Source of the DNA: Volvox africanus
Lineage: Eukaryota > Chlorophyta > Chlorophyceae > Chlamydomonadales > Volvocaceae
Reading direction: 5' to 3'
Assembly: GCA_030268105.1 (NCBI GenBank)
Contig: BSDZ01000023.1
Span: forward strand, 372,001 to 436,000
DNA: 64,000 nt
In this document: piece by piece, positions 45,143 through 58,384 of the stretch
How positions within the stretch are numbered: position 1 is the first letter of the stretch
Layout: each line of letters starts with the position of its first letter
The notes under the pieces: model-generated
Databases searched by the model: none
Seen by the model: the letters and a program-made list of their open reading frames with translations, nothing else
Told to the model about the DNA's origin: nothing
Translations under genes and position numbers: made by a program

Positions 45143-48100
45143 CATACCAGGCCGTTGGTTTCTGCAGAATTAGTATCCCTCATCCCGTCTGAGTGCGCAC
45201 CACAGCAGCAGCAACAGTTCATCTTGGCGCCACCGGCAGCTCATGGCCGTGGCCGTGCGTGGCCGTGGCCGCTTTGCTTCGGATCGTGAAGGGGCAGTGA
45301 AGAGGCGAGCTTCCCAGAGTGTTCATCATACGTGTCGCATCGTTATATATCAGGCATGTTTGTTAATTGGATAGTCAGATGTGATTCTCCCAGCGCAAGC
45401 AGCAGTTCGTTAATGTTCGTTAGATCCTTACCTTAATCAGACGTAAGTCGTACTTTTGCCATATGTATTAGGGATAGCACCGTTACGTCACCACGGGAAC
45501 AAGACTCGATAATGCGTCATGATTGTGAAGTAACACGACCATAATGGTGTTTGGAAAAAACACCATTGCATGAAACACCATTATATTATATAGGAAGGTA
45601 TCACTTAGATGATATCTTCCTCTAATTCCATTTACAGGGGTTATACAAAAAAATTGTGTCTACAATAAGGATCGGTGCGTGGCAATAATCATAGTACGCC
45701 GGCCATAGCCTGGCGTGTGTTAAGAGGGTGGGGGAATGAGGGTTGCATTGCTTCCCCTGTGGGCCCACAACACCGGAGATGGAATCAATAATGTATCGGT
45801 CCTTACATTTTATGGTTGATGCAACCCTATCCATCAAGGCACATGGAACATGGTGGTCCCCCACCAGACCCCTTGCTGGCCCAATTCGAAAGCCTGACAG
45901 CCCTTCTGGTGGATCGGAAATAGGGATCAGAAGACCAGGGTCTCATCAAACCCACAAACAAACTTAAGTTTGAGCAAGTCATCGAATCCGATAGTGGATG
46001 ACGAAGGATGTCGTACAGCTCAGGATAACATATCGTACAGCAGTACAACAGTCGTCATCACTCTAACTTTTGGGGCTGCTGATGAAACACCTCACGACCT
46101 GCTCCATTTGAGTATGGACCGCGAGTATGAGCTTGTCGTGCCCCCATTAATATGTTAAGTATGTATGATAAATATACATGCCACGACGGAGGCAAAGACA
46201 GCCAAATGCCTAGGAGTTGAGCCTCGGAGTCAGCACCACGACACAGAGGAAGACACAATTCGTCGAAATTTACAATCCGATAGGGACTGCATTGCGCTCA
46301 CAATAACGCCAGCGAGCGCCTTTTGCCTCTACCTTTTACCTTTGCGATAAGGCTGTCACGCTGATTCCATCCCGCGACCTCGGAGGTAATCGTAAAAAGA
46401 ACCATCTCAGACCGTCGACATGCATCGATATATAGATCCTCATCCAGGTCGTCTGTGAGCCATCCTTCAAATTCTTATTCCTGTACGATGCACGCCCCAT
46501 CAGCCCCCACCCCCTTCCTTGCTTGCTTTTGAATAGGTTTGATTTTTAGCATGCGAAAGTGATTATCACTCTCTCCTTGCACTTACTCGTTTCGTTCGGC
46601 TCTGACATATCGCACTGTCAAATAAATAAGGTTCACAGAGCGATGAACGGCGTACGTGAACACCACAATTACGGGAAACGTTTCATTACCTACATGCATG
46701 CGTACGGCGGAAATCGGAATTCGGCGGCGGTTTATTATCGGCTGGAACGAATGAAAACCTTGCTCGCTCACAATACGAAAAGTTCATCACTACACTGCTG
46801 CCCCTATTCTTCGTTATCTTCGCGCCGTCCTAAACATTAAGACTGGAAAACATCATCTTATTGCGCGCAGATGATTACGATAGTTTTTGTGTTGGAGTAA
46901 GTATACATGATATGTCCGTTGCAGGTATCATCATTGAGAAATATCCGTCACTCCAAACGATGCGATCCCATCCTGGCACAGCCGCTGCCACGACCACCTG
47001 CCTCCTGCGTCAAGACGCCGTCTGCCACCTGCCTGCCTGGCCCGGGCCATGCCGCTGGCTGTTGTGCACCGTTGAGCTTGCATCCATCGTGCATGACCCC
47101 GTCACCCGTCGTTGCACCTTCTGTTATGAAGGGTAAGCGATATAAGCATGCGCTACGTAACGAGGGGCACTGACCGGGGCTTTGCTCGTTACACGGTCAT
47201 TTACATTGCCTACAACCTTTACCTTGGTGGTGAATTTGAAGTTACTTCTCAAAGTTGCGAACATTTCTCTCTGTCTGTGTGGCCCAGGGCAGACTGCTCT
47301 GGTGTGTCCTGTGCGTGTCGGGCGGCCTGTACGGACTCAACGTACGATTTGATGGGAGAATAACAACGCTCTGTTGTATCGCACACATGAAATTGTGTTT
47401 TGCAAAACTGTGTTGTTGATGGGGCTGATTAAACTATTTCTGTCTATCGGAACCTCCAACAGCTGAGCCCGCAATGGGACTAACCTTAATCCAAGTCAAC
47501 ATCATTCAGTTTTAGCACCTGTCTTTTGCTTTCACTAGGACACCGACTTGCTAACTTAAATATTCCATTTGGATCACTGGAAGCATTTCGTCTTGCACGA
47601 TGACGAGGTTTTTCTGTTTCGACATTCCTAGAAACGTCCGCGCGACGAAAAGTAATGTTAGTAGCTTATTACTGTAGTATCGCAGCAAAGCACGATATTC
47701 TCCGGGTCATCGTGGCATGATGCGATGCATAGCTTGGAGTTACGTTCCAGATGGCATTTTTTCCGCAAGATCTCTTTGCGTAGCACATAATCAAAATGTT
47801 TCTCCTTACGTTAGACAACGAATCGGTCTTCCGGGTGGGACCCTGGGATGGCCTGTATGCTCAGGTCGGAGCGTGTGGCCTCACAGCGCTACAAGTGCAA
47901 TCTCCAGCCGACTAAGGTAAGCTTGATTTTTATGAGGGTCTGCCTGTATAAGTCCAAGGTGAATAAGCTCCGGCCTACCAGGTAGAGCCGTCTTGCTGTA
48001 TGATTGAGAGGCCTTCTTTCCTATCGCCAATCCAACGCATATCCGAAGTTACATGATATGGTCAGTTTTAGGAACCTCTTGGCAGCTGTCGCCCAACAGG

Positions 48101-48223
48101 CGAAATAACCTCAAGCCATACACACAGATGCAAGTTCTCGTTGGACAGCAGTTCTATGGTGCCACCCTGCATTTTTCCCCTAGCCCCATCCTTGCGACGG
48201 CAAACAAATGACCCGTATTTCTC
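45143..48223. other. AT-rich stretch with possible isolated exons
   Basis: No complete gene recovered. Open, GC-richer patches on the plus strand: 45970-46155 (frame includes STTVVITLTFGAADE), 46925 to about 47131 (acceptor TTGCAG|GT, six Cys, includes SIVHDPVTRRCTFCYEG, donor GG|GTAAGC) and 47277-47360 (CSGVSCACRAACTDS). The second resembles the end of a PAN/Apple-like module. They could be exons of another secreted protein, but phases do not join into one model. Confidence 0.35.
45541..45620. repeat. paired short inverted repeats (MITE-like)
   Basis: ATAATGGTGTTT (45541-45552) and AAACACCATTAT (45573-45584) are exact inverted repeats, with an internal AACACCATTG partial repeat. GGAAGGTATC (45593-45602) and GATATCTTCC (45611-45620) form a second stem with one mismatch. 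No coding capacity. Confidence 0.75.
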
Positions 48224-51200
48224 ATGGAGCAGACCCGTCCACCTCGTCACATGGATTCCGCATATTTTTACAAACCGTCTGCCCACCGTTACACGGCACT
48301 AAGGACCTGGGTGCGTTCGCCGTCTTATCCTGTTGCCACCGAGTTCCCATCACTACATACTTCATCGACATCTCACATTCCGATAAAACCGCTCGACTCC
48401 GAACATGTGTCCTGGCGCAGCAGGCGTAAGGCCCCAGGGCGTCCGGACCCACGGGTCGGCCGGCAAGGAATCGCAGACTTGTGCCCCACTGGTGTTGCTC
48501 TGTCAGCAAAACATGCTTTTGTGCATTGTACCGACTCCCGTAGCATCCCGCGTCGGGTTGCCGCTACCGTCGCAAGCGCGTCAGGAAGTCTTAGCGGTAG
48601 CAATAACGATGGCGGTAGCAGCAATGCAACTGGCTGTAGGGACACAAAAACGGCAAGCCAAAGCAGTGGCGTGATGGCTTCAAGTGGCGACGGCGGCAGT
48701 GGCGGCAGCGGGGAGAGCCCCAGCGCTGCAGTTGCATCCGCAGCGGTTGCAGCCAACGTTGCTGCAGCAGCAGTGGTAGGGGCCGTTGCCTCTGCGGCGC
48801 CGCCACCGCCACTGCGCGCCACCGCACTGGGGCTGCTACAGCGCGTGGTGGCCCTACTTCGCTCTCAGTTTCTTGCAGTGCTTCTTTTGTATGCCGTTAA
48901 GGACGGGGTGGCATTCCTGCTCCACCGCGTTACCCAACGTATGACGAATCACGGTACGTATGTACGAATCCGTGCGGTGATCTCCGGGGCCTTATACATA
49001 ATTTCCAGAAGTTCAGATAGTGGTTCAGATCTGCCAGTAGAGCGAACCAGGACCGGGCTTTTCCTGGCATGGACATTTTCTTATGTTGTCATTATTCCCG
49101 CGCTTGTTTCCAAGATTTCGCCCTCCCTCACGATCTTCGAGTCAACACTGTATCCTTAACGAATTATGCAATGATGCACTACCCCCTTGTCCTGCCCGCT
49201 GCCTTCCGTCGCACGCAGCTGCTGAGGTGCTCCTCGGAGTCCCCACCTCGTCCGCAGGGAACCCTTGGTGGCTTTATTTGGACCCCACTTTTATTCGAGC
49301 GCATCCCGGTGGGTCCTGGACGCTGGGGCTCGGTTTGGATGTGTACGGATATTGACGGGTCTTGTGGACGGCTTACAGGGGCGAGGGGCAGGCGGCATGT
49401 ATTTGGAGCGGCAGCACATGATGCCGTCGTTTCCTGTTTAGGTTGTATAGGGCCGCGCATTCGCCTGCTTGTGGTTGGACGCTTGGAACTCGCTCCCGCC
49501 CTACTAAAGAGTTGAAACTTCGCGTCGTGGCCTTTCAGACTCGTCCGCTTTAAAGAGATGTGGCTCCGCATTATTGAAGAGATGAACCCTCTACGAACCC
49601 GCAGGTTACGAGCTTTTGATTGGGCTGTTCTTCCTGGCCTGCCTTCCCTTCACCATCGCCCTCAACTCCCTAGTCTTCACCATCACTGCGCTGATATGTC
49701 CGCCGAAGCAGCTGCTAAAGGACGCTGTCTCCCTCAACTCTGCCTCCTCCTCGTCCTTCTCCTCGTCGCCATATCCTTCCTCGTCATTGCCGCCTCCTTC
49801 TTTGACGGGGCCGCCGTTTTCATCATCATCATCGTCATCATCATCATCGTCGTCGTCGTCGCTTTTGTCCCCGGGGTCAATGTCTACCAGGATTGGAGGT
49901 GAGGCTCTTGGAACCAGTCTGGAGAAGGACACGCGCTCGAGGAGGGAGAAGGGGAATATACCGAGCAAGAAGTAAATTTACGCTTATTCATCTACAGCAG
50001 CTCCAAACCCAACTGACGGATTTCCGTAGGGCCGCTTGCGTGCGTCTTCTTTGTGTTGCCGTGCTGAGCTTACGTGCTCCGTGTCCCTTCCCCCTCGGCA
50101 CTCAATCATGCGACCCCACCTCAGTAGCACTTAGGGCCCTATTCGATCGCCTTGCATCACGTGACCCACATTGTTGCTGATACCTATGTAAGTGAACGAG
50201 TCGGAGACTCGTACGACTGTATCTATCAGCCGTATACGTAGGAAGCTATAAGTGGTTCATGACGCACGCGTTAACCCATAAGTCCGCGGGATGCTGATGG
50301 CCTCACTGTCGGCATCGTCACGGTCTCCAGTCGGGGAATCCATGTATCTGCCCTCAGACGACCCGGCGGCGGCAGCGCTGGCGGACCTCGGAATACACGC
50401 GCTGCCAACGGTGCCGCCGCCGTCACGGCAGGCAGGTGGGAGCCCCGTCACCATCGCCACGTTGTCCTCCGGCAGCTCTCCACTTTTCGCGGACCTCCCG
50501 CCGAGCATGTCAACCATTTCAGCGGCGACGACGCTGGCGGCGGTGCCGTTCTCGTCACCGCTTGAGGCAGAGGCAGTCGAAGCAGGCGGCAAAGGTGCCA
50601 CGACGCCAGAAGGTGTGTTTGCGTGGATACGAGTGAAAACCAGCAGTTGGATGTACGTCCGTATACAACGCCCAACAATTTGAACTGCAGCACTGATACC
50701 GCGGCGGGCATCTCCCGCCATGCGCCCTCAACAGGTAATGGCCCATGGGATTCTTTCCGAACCGCGTTGGCATCAGTGGCGGCGGCCCTCCCGGATGCGA
50801 CCCGGGCTTTCCGTCGCGTGTGGTGGGTGGACTTGCAATTCAACGCGAGAGCATTGCCGCTGCAGGTGAAGAGTTTTGAGGGGGTAGAGGAAGGCCCACT
50901 GTGAACAGTCATAAAAATTATAGGGCAATATTAGTGCAATCTGAATGCCATAGTGGACGAAATTCGACTGAATTATGGATAATTTTTATTTATACGACCT
51001 ACGCTTCGGTGGCGTGATGGTCAAGTAACGTGGTGCACATCACACGGTGTGGAGTCCGGAGTCACCACAGCTGGCAAGAGCTGCTGCAACTGTCCTGGGA
51101 AATTACAACTGCCGGGTTTCACGCCTGGATGATCCCTGGCATGGCTTTCCAACGCATGCACAGGGTCTTTGCCTTCTGGTTCTCCCAGCGCTATGGGCCA

Positions 51201-52100
51201 TACCTCGCCTCATGAGAATCCAGTTGGCTCTGCCGGTTGCTGTCCTTGAGGCCCGCTCCGGGCGCGACGCGCTAAATCGGTCATCCAATCTGATGACGTC
51301 ATCAATAGCAGCGTACAGCTGGCCGTTCGCGGCATTACTCGCTGTAGGACGGGTGTTGGAGTACGTGCAGGTATGCTAGAGGGATCGTATTCGACGGCAT
51401 TCCTCAGGGAGCGCGCGGGGGCCAGGGACGGTAGCAGAGGCGGTGATGGCCACCGTGCCGGGGGTAGGAGGGATGAGCCGCCGCTGCCGACGCCGCCGGC
51501 GATGGCAGGGTCCGGTGGTGTGTGCATCGTGCGGCCTCTCGTCAGGGCGAAATGAGTATTGGGTATATGTCCTTTTACCATTATTTCACAGAAGATCCAT
51601 GTCACATCCTTTACGTGATATGCCGCGGTGCTCACCGTACTGATGTTCTGCACAGGGTTTAGCCTTGGTGCTTATCCCGCCTCGTTGGTGGCGAGAGGTG
51701 GTTGAGGTGCCGCTGCTCATTGCTGGCGCCTTCCTGTTGCTCAAGGCCTCAGTGCACAGGTACATAGTCTCTCAATATAGGCTAGAAGAACAAGTATTGA
51801 TTAGTGAGGCAAGGAAACCGACCAGCGTAGTGGACCTGCAGTGGAGCTGCAGTTTCTGCCGCACTGCCAGCGGTTAAAGAGCGCACCCCCGGGATGCATG
51901 TGGCACTTCGTTAGGGCGGCAGAACTGACATGCAGGAGCCACCACAAGTCTTGGATATATGGCCTTTGAACCCATTCCGTCATTTTGATATGCCTCCATT
52001 CTTTTCGTGAATGGCCATGAAACCACCGTGCAGGTTGCAGGACCTGTTGCCACTGGCCGCCTACCTCGAATTAACCCAACAGGAGGCAGAGGCGGCTTAA
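48224..52100 (+). CDS. multi-pass membrane protein with YciC-like membrane segment
   Basis: Predicted 650 aa in eight exons: 48224-48953, 49219-49308, 49605-49898, 50283-50612, 50735-50865, 51164-51370, 51656-51759, 52034-52100; every phase closes at the TAA. The N terminus (to about 190) is Ser/Arg/Gly/Ala-rich, compatible with a plastid transit peptide or a disordered tail. Hydrophobic segments: about 205-235 (SQFLAVLLLYAVKDGVAFLL), 276-305 (LIGLFFLACLPFTIALNSLV), 526-555 (LCLLVLPALWAIP then LALPVAVLE), 570-592 and 595-622. Between them lies a Ser-rich, then Ala/Gly/Pro-rich loop (about 312-482). The stretch LALPVAVLEARSGRDALNRS matches the xVLExxxxxxALxRS signature of YciC-like/glycerophosphodiesterase-membrane-domain proteins. 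NPWWLYLDPTF is probably conserved in plant relatives. The C terminus is a short amphipathic helix. Function unknown; no catalytic motif seen. Confidence 0.8.
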
Positions 52101-52848
52101 AAGCTTCAAGATGAGGTGCAGGTGGTGCACCCGCGAACTGACCTAGACCGAAAGAAGCATCACGGTCAGGAGCAACGGGAGCCAGCAGCAGCCTCGAGAA
52201 GTGCACGCGCGCGGCAATAGCCCTGCGCAATCTGGAAGGGCGGCGGCGCCACCGGGAGCAGCGGCAGGTGCAGCCACGTAGGCGGTGGTGCTGAAGTGCT
52301 TTCCCGACTGCGCGGGGGGTTTCAGCACCGGCGCAGCGATTTGGAACCCGTGAAATGTTGCAGACAGGGAGTCTTTTTCATGCAAACGTCTTTGGTTCTT
52401 TTGGCCATTGAGGTTGGCCGCTGGACATCGAGTGAGGGAACTCCATGGGGCGCAAGTTGTAGGGAGGCCAAGGCGTGTTGTCTTTGAACGGGCCCTATGG
52501 AGGATGTCGAGTGGCGGTGGGCTAGGTATGCATTCGCTCTTGACTTGTTCAGAGCGGGTAGTTGGTAACAGATAAGCTTTCCATCTTCTCCAGGTAATAT
52601 GGTTACGTTGTGGTTTTGTTCTTGTCGTCCTTATGATTCTTTATACCTACCACTAGCCACAGAATGTTAAAGGATTAGTGCATGCCTCGTGGTTAGGCAT
52701 TCTTTTTCATCTGTAGATGGCACGTTTTTCCTGAGTTTTGTTTTTGATGATATCAAACAAGGGACAGCTAAGTCTTTTACATAATGTTGACTCTTAACAC
52801 ATAACACACAAAGCATAGAATCAAGTTCCTTCAAAGTGCTTCCCCTCC

Positions 52849-52871
52849 GTTAATGAATAATATTCATTAAC
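52849..52871. repeat. perfect 11-bp-arm palindrome
   Basis: GTTAATGAATA and TATTCATTAAC flank a single A. AT-rich; could be chance, a protein-binding site or a replication/break hotspot. Confidence 0.8.
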
Positions 52872-53885
52872 AATCTACGTCCATTCTAAATTGATTGCAC
52901 CTCAGTCTCTTCTGCTAGCAAAAAACAATCTAAATCGACAGCGAGGTATAATACCGGTGTGGAGAAACAAAATACAGACGGTAGCGTTCGGCGTGGACAG
53001 AATAAAACGATCAGCTGCAGGTAGGGGCAAACAAAGCCTCTTCCTTAAAACAGGCGACAGCAGCACTTTACCCTGTGTTGACCAGCAATTACTGCTAGCG
53101 CCCATTACTGCCTCGGCGCAATCCGCATCCCCCATTTACGGCTTACGTGATTGATGTAGTGTCAATGTCGGTGAACCAGGTGAAAAGCACGCACAACCAG
53201 ACAAACGTGACGAACCTGACTGTACTAAAGCAATAACAACCGATATAAGATGACACCCTTGCATGCTGATGGCGTAGTGTACAACGACGACCTTGCCTTT
53301 TTCTTAGCTATTACGTTCATGCCATCCTTTGAACAGTAGGAAGACAAAAAATCTTCATGAGCGGAGAACCCCCCTTGCGCAAATGACAAAAGCATCCACA
53401 ACTCCCAAGTACACTCGAACCCCGCGATCTGCTCTTATCGATTGCCACCCAATCCATGGCTCGAGGGCGTGCAAAGCCTTCGCTCACTCACTCAAGAGCG
53501 TCATCACTCCCGCTCGCAAACCATACCGGCTAATTCCTTCCGATGACCCCACACCGTATTCATCTCAAAACGTACACCAACACAGTCATTGCGCAGCCGA
53601 GCGTAATCGAATTTTCTGGTATCAAAATGACACAAGCACTCGCCCTCAAAACAAAAAAGCATGTCACCGCAATAAGTGAAGAGCTTCCTACATGCGCCCT
53701 AAAACCAAGTGCAAGAACATCGTTCCCGTAATGGCTTTACATCGTTCCTTAAGCAGCTATGGAACACCGGCATCACAGACGTTCCTTATCAGGGCCCCGG
53801 CCAGAGCAATGTGCAAACCTAGGAACCCGCTGTATCTTCCTAGCTTGCACACATGATGCGCCAACGCAGGTCTGGCAGGCGCAAG

Positions 53886-53909
53886 ACACAGACACACACA
53901 CACACACAA
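53886..53909. repeat. (CA)n microsatellite
   Basis: Short dinucleotide run in the gene-empty stretch. Confidence 0.9.
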
Positions 53910-56900
53910 GTATCTAGTAGTTGAGCATACTGACCCCACCCTTCCCTAACATATCGACTTTCAGCCTGCAAGTGCGATATCCACCAACCCATCCCGGTGT
54001 TTATCCCACAGTTCTCCATTTAAACCCTATAACAACGATTGGGCGTGTCAACCCCCCCATTTCCAAGCACATGACACGCTTCGCACGTGTACGAACTACG
54101 TGCAATACGCACCGCGACATGAACGTGGAGCAAATTGCCACCATGCAGGACTGCAGTTCGTCGTAGCTACTGTAGCAGATCAAGGCATATAACCAAAAGG
54201 TCGGTCGCTAGCAAGCCACAAGTGCAGGGATACCTACAATATGATAGAACTGCAGGCTCCTGACAGGAGAGAATTAGCGCCGCAAGCAGCTACCCGGCCT
54301 CCGCTACCATGAGGGAGGCACGAATAATGAAACCCGACACTTGCGCCTGGTCCGCACCCGACACCCGCTTCTCGTACTACGCCCCATGTGCAGCCGAGTG
54401 TAGGACACGCAAAGGGTTGAATTAGCTTAATTAACGCGTGGTCCCATGGGGCATATACGAAGTACCGTGTTTCGTCAAAAGAACTTACGTCCTGAAAGGT
54501 GTCAACCGAAAAGGCCGGAGCAGTAGAGTGTTAAAATGCAGGTGGATCCCCAGGGCCTACCCTTTGGGTGTCTGACGAAAGGACAGCTAAGCAGCCATGG
54601 GACGCAGCAATACGGTCAAACCTGCACCGACTTGTCCCGTCACATTTCGAACATGCCTATCTCGGATGCGGCCTATTAGAGCCGAAATCATACATTACGG
54701 CCGATTCACGCATTCATTTTCCAGACGCACATTCTGCACCTTCGTACTTGGATTCATACGACAGCGTCCGGGAAATAAACCCGCCGCACTCCGACAAAGG
54801 AGATTTCGACTGTGCACAGACTGTATGGTCGTGCACATACAACAACAGTAATATTTCACCTTCCCACAGTCAAAGCGTTTTTGAAGTCGCGGTCTTTTCT
54901 ACATCGCGTCACGCAATTAGGGGATTAGCCTTCTCTGTCAAATTCTGATCTCCGTTTGCTCTGATCAATCCGTTTTTAACAGTCAACCTGTCCGCATTCC
55001 TGCCTTGCAAACGCTAACCAACAAGTTGCAATGTCGGCCTGACAGGTGTAACCTAAGTAGATACCTCAGCAACCTAATCGCGTAGCCTAACGAGGTACAT
55101 TGTTCGATACAACGATACGGCAACCCCCAAAGCATCTATTCAAGACGCATAGTAACGCGGAACAGCAAGACACGAAACACACATGCATCACTCAAATGCC
55201 GTAACATCAAGGGCTTCAACAGCCGCCGGAATATGAAGATGATCACGCCGTGCAATAAGCGACAGAAGAGCGGTGCTGGGCACGACTGACAAATCGGACG
55301 GGTCCCTGCGCAGCAGGCAGGAATCCTTGAGCTGTCCGGGGAAACCATGGTAGGACTGATCCCGGGGTTGGAAGCGCGAGAAAAGGGAGAGGTGCATCCG
55401 GATCTCCAGACGAGGTGGGGGTCTTTCAAACCAGCCTCGCGTATGAACTTGGCCTTCCCACCGCCTTCCAGAACCGAAAGCATGTGATTGGTAAATAGTA
55501 CCCGCCGGGTGTGGATTGACACACGTACCACTATTTCCCCATACGCAAGTATCGATCTGCCCTGGGAATTGAAAAGCCATCGCACCCTGACAGCCCTGCA
55601 CATGAGCGAATGCATACCGTAAACTGACCACCGAGCGCCTAAAACTCGAACACGAACACTCACGAGCATTCCGACATACAAGCAAGGCTTCGTCAGGCTC
55701 CGATGCCATGAAATCAGAAGTTTAAAACAATAACATTCACGCGCACCACAAAAACACAGAGATCGTCTGGCGCTGCTTGCACAGTGTGAGTCCAAGTTAG
55801 ACGAATTCCTAGTTAGGAAACTAATTAGTAACTGCAGCCAGCATTAGTCGCGTAAGGTGCTGCGACTGTGCTGTGGTTGTGACCCCGCGTAGTCCATGCG
55901 GTATCGATTAGCTTTCCCCGTCAGTTCAAAACTTCGTACACGCACAAAGGCCCTCGCAATCTCTGAGAGGTCACGGAAACAAGGAGCACAGCATTGCCAC
56001 CATTTCAACTGCCACGCCGAAGGCACCCACATAGAAGATACGGGCTCATAACTGACATCGATCATCCCCTAAACCACTTTCGACGGCTCGAGAGATGCCA
56101 CAGCGTTGTATTGGAGGTAAGAAAACAGCGAATAGGTAAGGTAAAGCAGACGCAACTGCCAGCGCACGGAGAGGAACTAATCCAATGCTCCCGGCCGGAA
56201 GCTGTCAAGCATTACGGGGAGAATGGACATTAGGCTCACAGCGTAAGTAGAGAGAAGTCGCCCATTTCTTTCTTCATTCCCGACCAAGCGAACCAGTAGA
56301 CTCTCTCCACCCCAAATAGGAAGACATCCATCGTGCCTAAACAGGTCAAACAATCGCCCGCCACTTTAGAGCGCTTTTACTCGTATCTGTTGAGGCGTTA
56401 GGCATAGGCTTCAGCTTGTGTCCAACCCAAATTTATTGTGTGTATTTGATCAACAGATCATGCAATCCGAGGACCGAAATGCAAGGGCGTTACGGTTATT
56501 TCCGGCAGTTGCTAACCACCTCCCGAAGAGCAATACGTTGTTCATCCAGAAGTCCTCAAAGACGCATTGGTTGCCCCTGAGACGCCGCACGGCGGCTCGG
56601 CGCTATCGACTCCTCGAAGTGCACTCCTCGAAGCCCATGCCCCGAAGGGCGCGCAGCGACCGAAAAAAAATTCCAATAACATATCGCACTGAATAGCAAA
56701 CGCGGTTTTCACAGTTTACTCTTTCCCCTGGCCTGCGGGAACCAGACAAGAAAGCGTGGGAATAGTCGTGCGTAGCCTAAGGACGGTGGCATGTGACATA
56801 TATACCGGGTATCCACTGAAACTGTCTAACCACCCCTGGCCAGCCGGAAACGCATTGAACATCTTCATCGTGTATCATGTAGACGCACCCACTGTGTTCC

Positions 56901-58326
56901 GCACCCACTGAACCACTGTGTCGCATGCATATAAACACCCGACTTCCGGCAGCAACACGCTCCCCGCAAAGCCGCGTGTGGAAAAAGGTCGTGCCAGGCC
57001 ACAGCTACTGGCAAGGCCTGACGCGTGTTGCCGCCCCCCACGCGTGCAGGACAGAGCGAATAGAATCATGACAGCGTGTATATCGCCACCATAGCATCGC
57101 AACTTCTCGAACCCATGGCAAGCTCAAGCTTGCGGGAAAAACATGGCTCATTCTCTCGTGTTAGTTCCGGTCACTCACTCTAATGTTCTTCTCCCGCTCT
57201 GGAATGCGTCATGCGCCATATAAAGATGCCACTCACAGCCACCACCTGCGCGTTTTAACACCTCCTGCCGTCCCCCCTACCTGCGCTGGCAACCTACTAA
57301 CGCCGCAGCGACCTTCAACAAGATCCTGAGTGGCGCTGCCATAAAAAATTACCAGTGAATCTTCCCAAAACCACAACCACGAATATTACCATCAGCCATC
57401 GCCCGATCCCAAATCTCTGCTACCCCCTGCCCCGCCCGATCGCACGAGTATGATCTACACCGATCATGGGTTATATCAGTGGAAGTACCGCCAATGCGGG
57501 CGGCATCCACAGCCCTGCAAATTTCGACATGAGCGCATACTGAATGTCCACTTCCACCACCCTGAAATGGCGCAGCGCGACCATAGGGTTTAGCAATCAC
57601 CCCAAGAGCCATAAAAGATGCAAAGAAAACGACATTCAACCGCCCATGTTGAAATGATGCAAACTATCGTACAATAACATTTTGCGCCCGGCCAACAAGC
57701 CGTAGTGGAAGCTACCGCCACCGCGATGGCTACCGTTTGGGCTGTTGCCCCGCAGAAGCAGGATTTGCGCATTGATACTCATGATTTGTCAGCAGCGAGG
57801 CAATAACATGCAGCTGTACGCGGCACCGAATTTCAGAGGCAATGGAATCCGGGACAGCCACTGCACGGACATATATGCAACGTGGCTCGACGCCGATCAA
57901 CGCGCCATCCGTCCCATGAAAATATTCAAAACAACTAGAGCGCAGGGCGCCAAACCCGTCTCCGAATCCCGTCCTGTGCCTGCGGACCCGATCTGAAGGC
58001 GGAGAGCCGAGCATGGCCACGGCAAGTGCTCGGCTATTGGCGCAAGTCCTAGTCAAGGCACAGGGAGAATCGCTCTAGTTAAGCAATCACAGCGATTTGG
58101 CAAAGGAGGGTCACGAATCCCATCCATCCAAATCCTCCACATGTGGCGCACACAGTGAGCTGCGTGCAACCGGCGACAATTGCAAGCGGAACCTCGCGGT
58201 CAAGTACCATTCCCCATCGTGTCCCAAGCATCCCCTTTTTTACATTTCAAGGTTCGTGGTTTCTCCCTGATGCCCCGGTCATTCCCTCTCCACCTTACGC
58301 CGCCCTATACCGAATCCTAAAGCCCT

Positions 58327-58331
58327 TTACA
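58327..58331 (-). terminator. candidate TGTAA polyadenylation signal for the ankyrin gene
   Basis: Plus-strand TTACA reads TGTAA on the minus strand, about 54 bases after the ankyrin stop codon. A second copy lies near 58239. Confidence 0.45.
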
Positions 58332-58384
58332 ACAGGACGAAAATACATATCAATATACGTTGATACCTAGGCACCGCGGCGGCC

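Larger units (their letters stand above)
52101..58384. other. 6.3-kb stretch without a supported gene
   Basis: I see no family motif, no splice-coherent frame set and no long frame beyond about 220 codons. The longest frames (55136-55795 minus; 54568-54948 plus) lack codon or motif support. It contains a (CA)n run at 53886-53909 and a 23-bp palindrome at 52849-52871. The beginning should include the 3' UTR of the membrane-protein gene. Confidence 0.55.

Noticed and set aside
49606..49968. Minus-strand acidic frame with a long Asp run
   Set aside because: Antisense of the poly-Ser segment of the membrane-protein gene; the plus frame is splice-consistent.
55136..55795. 219-codon minus-strand frame
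   Set aside because: Overlapped by a second long frame on the same strand, no motif, no splice sites and no codon preference visible.
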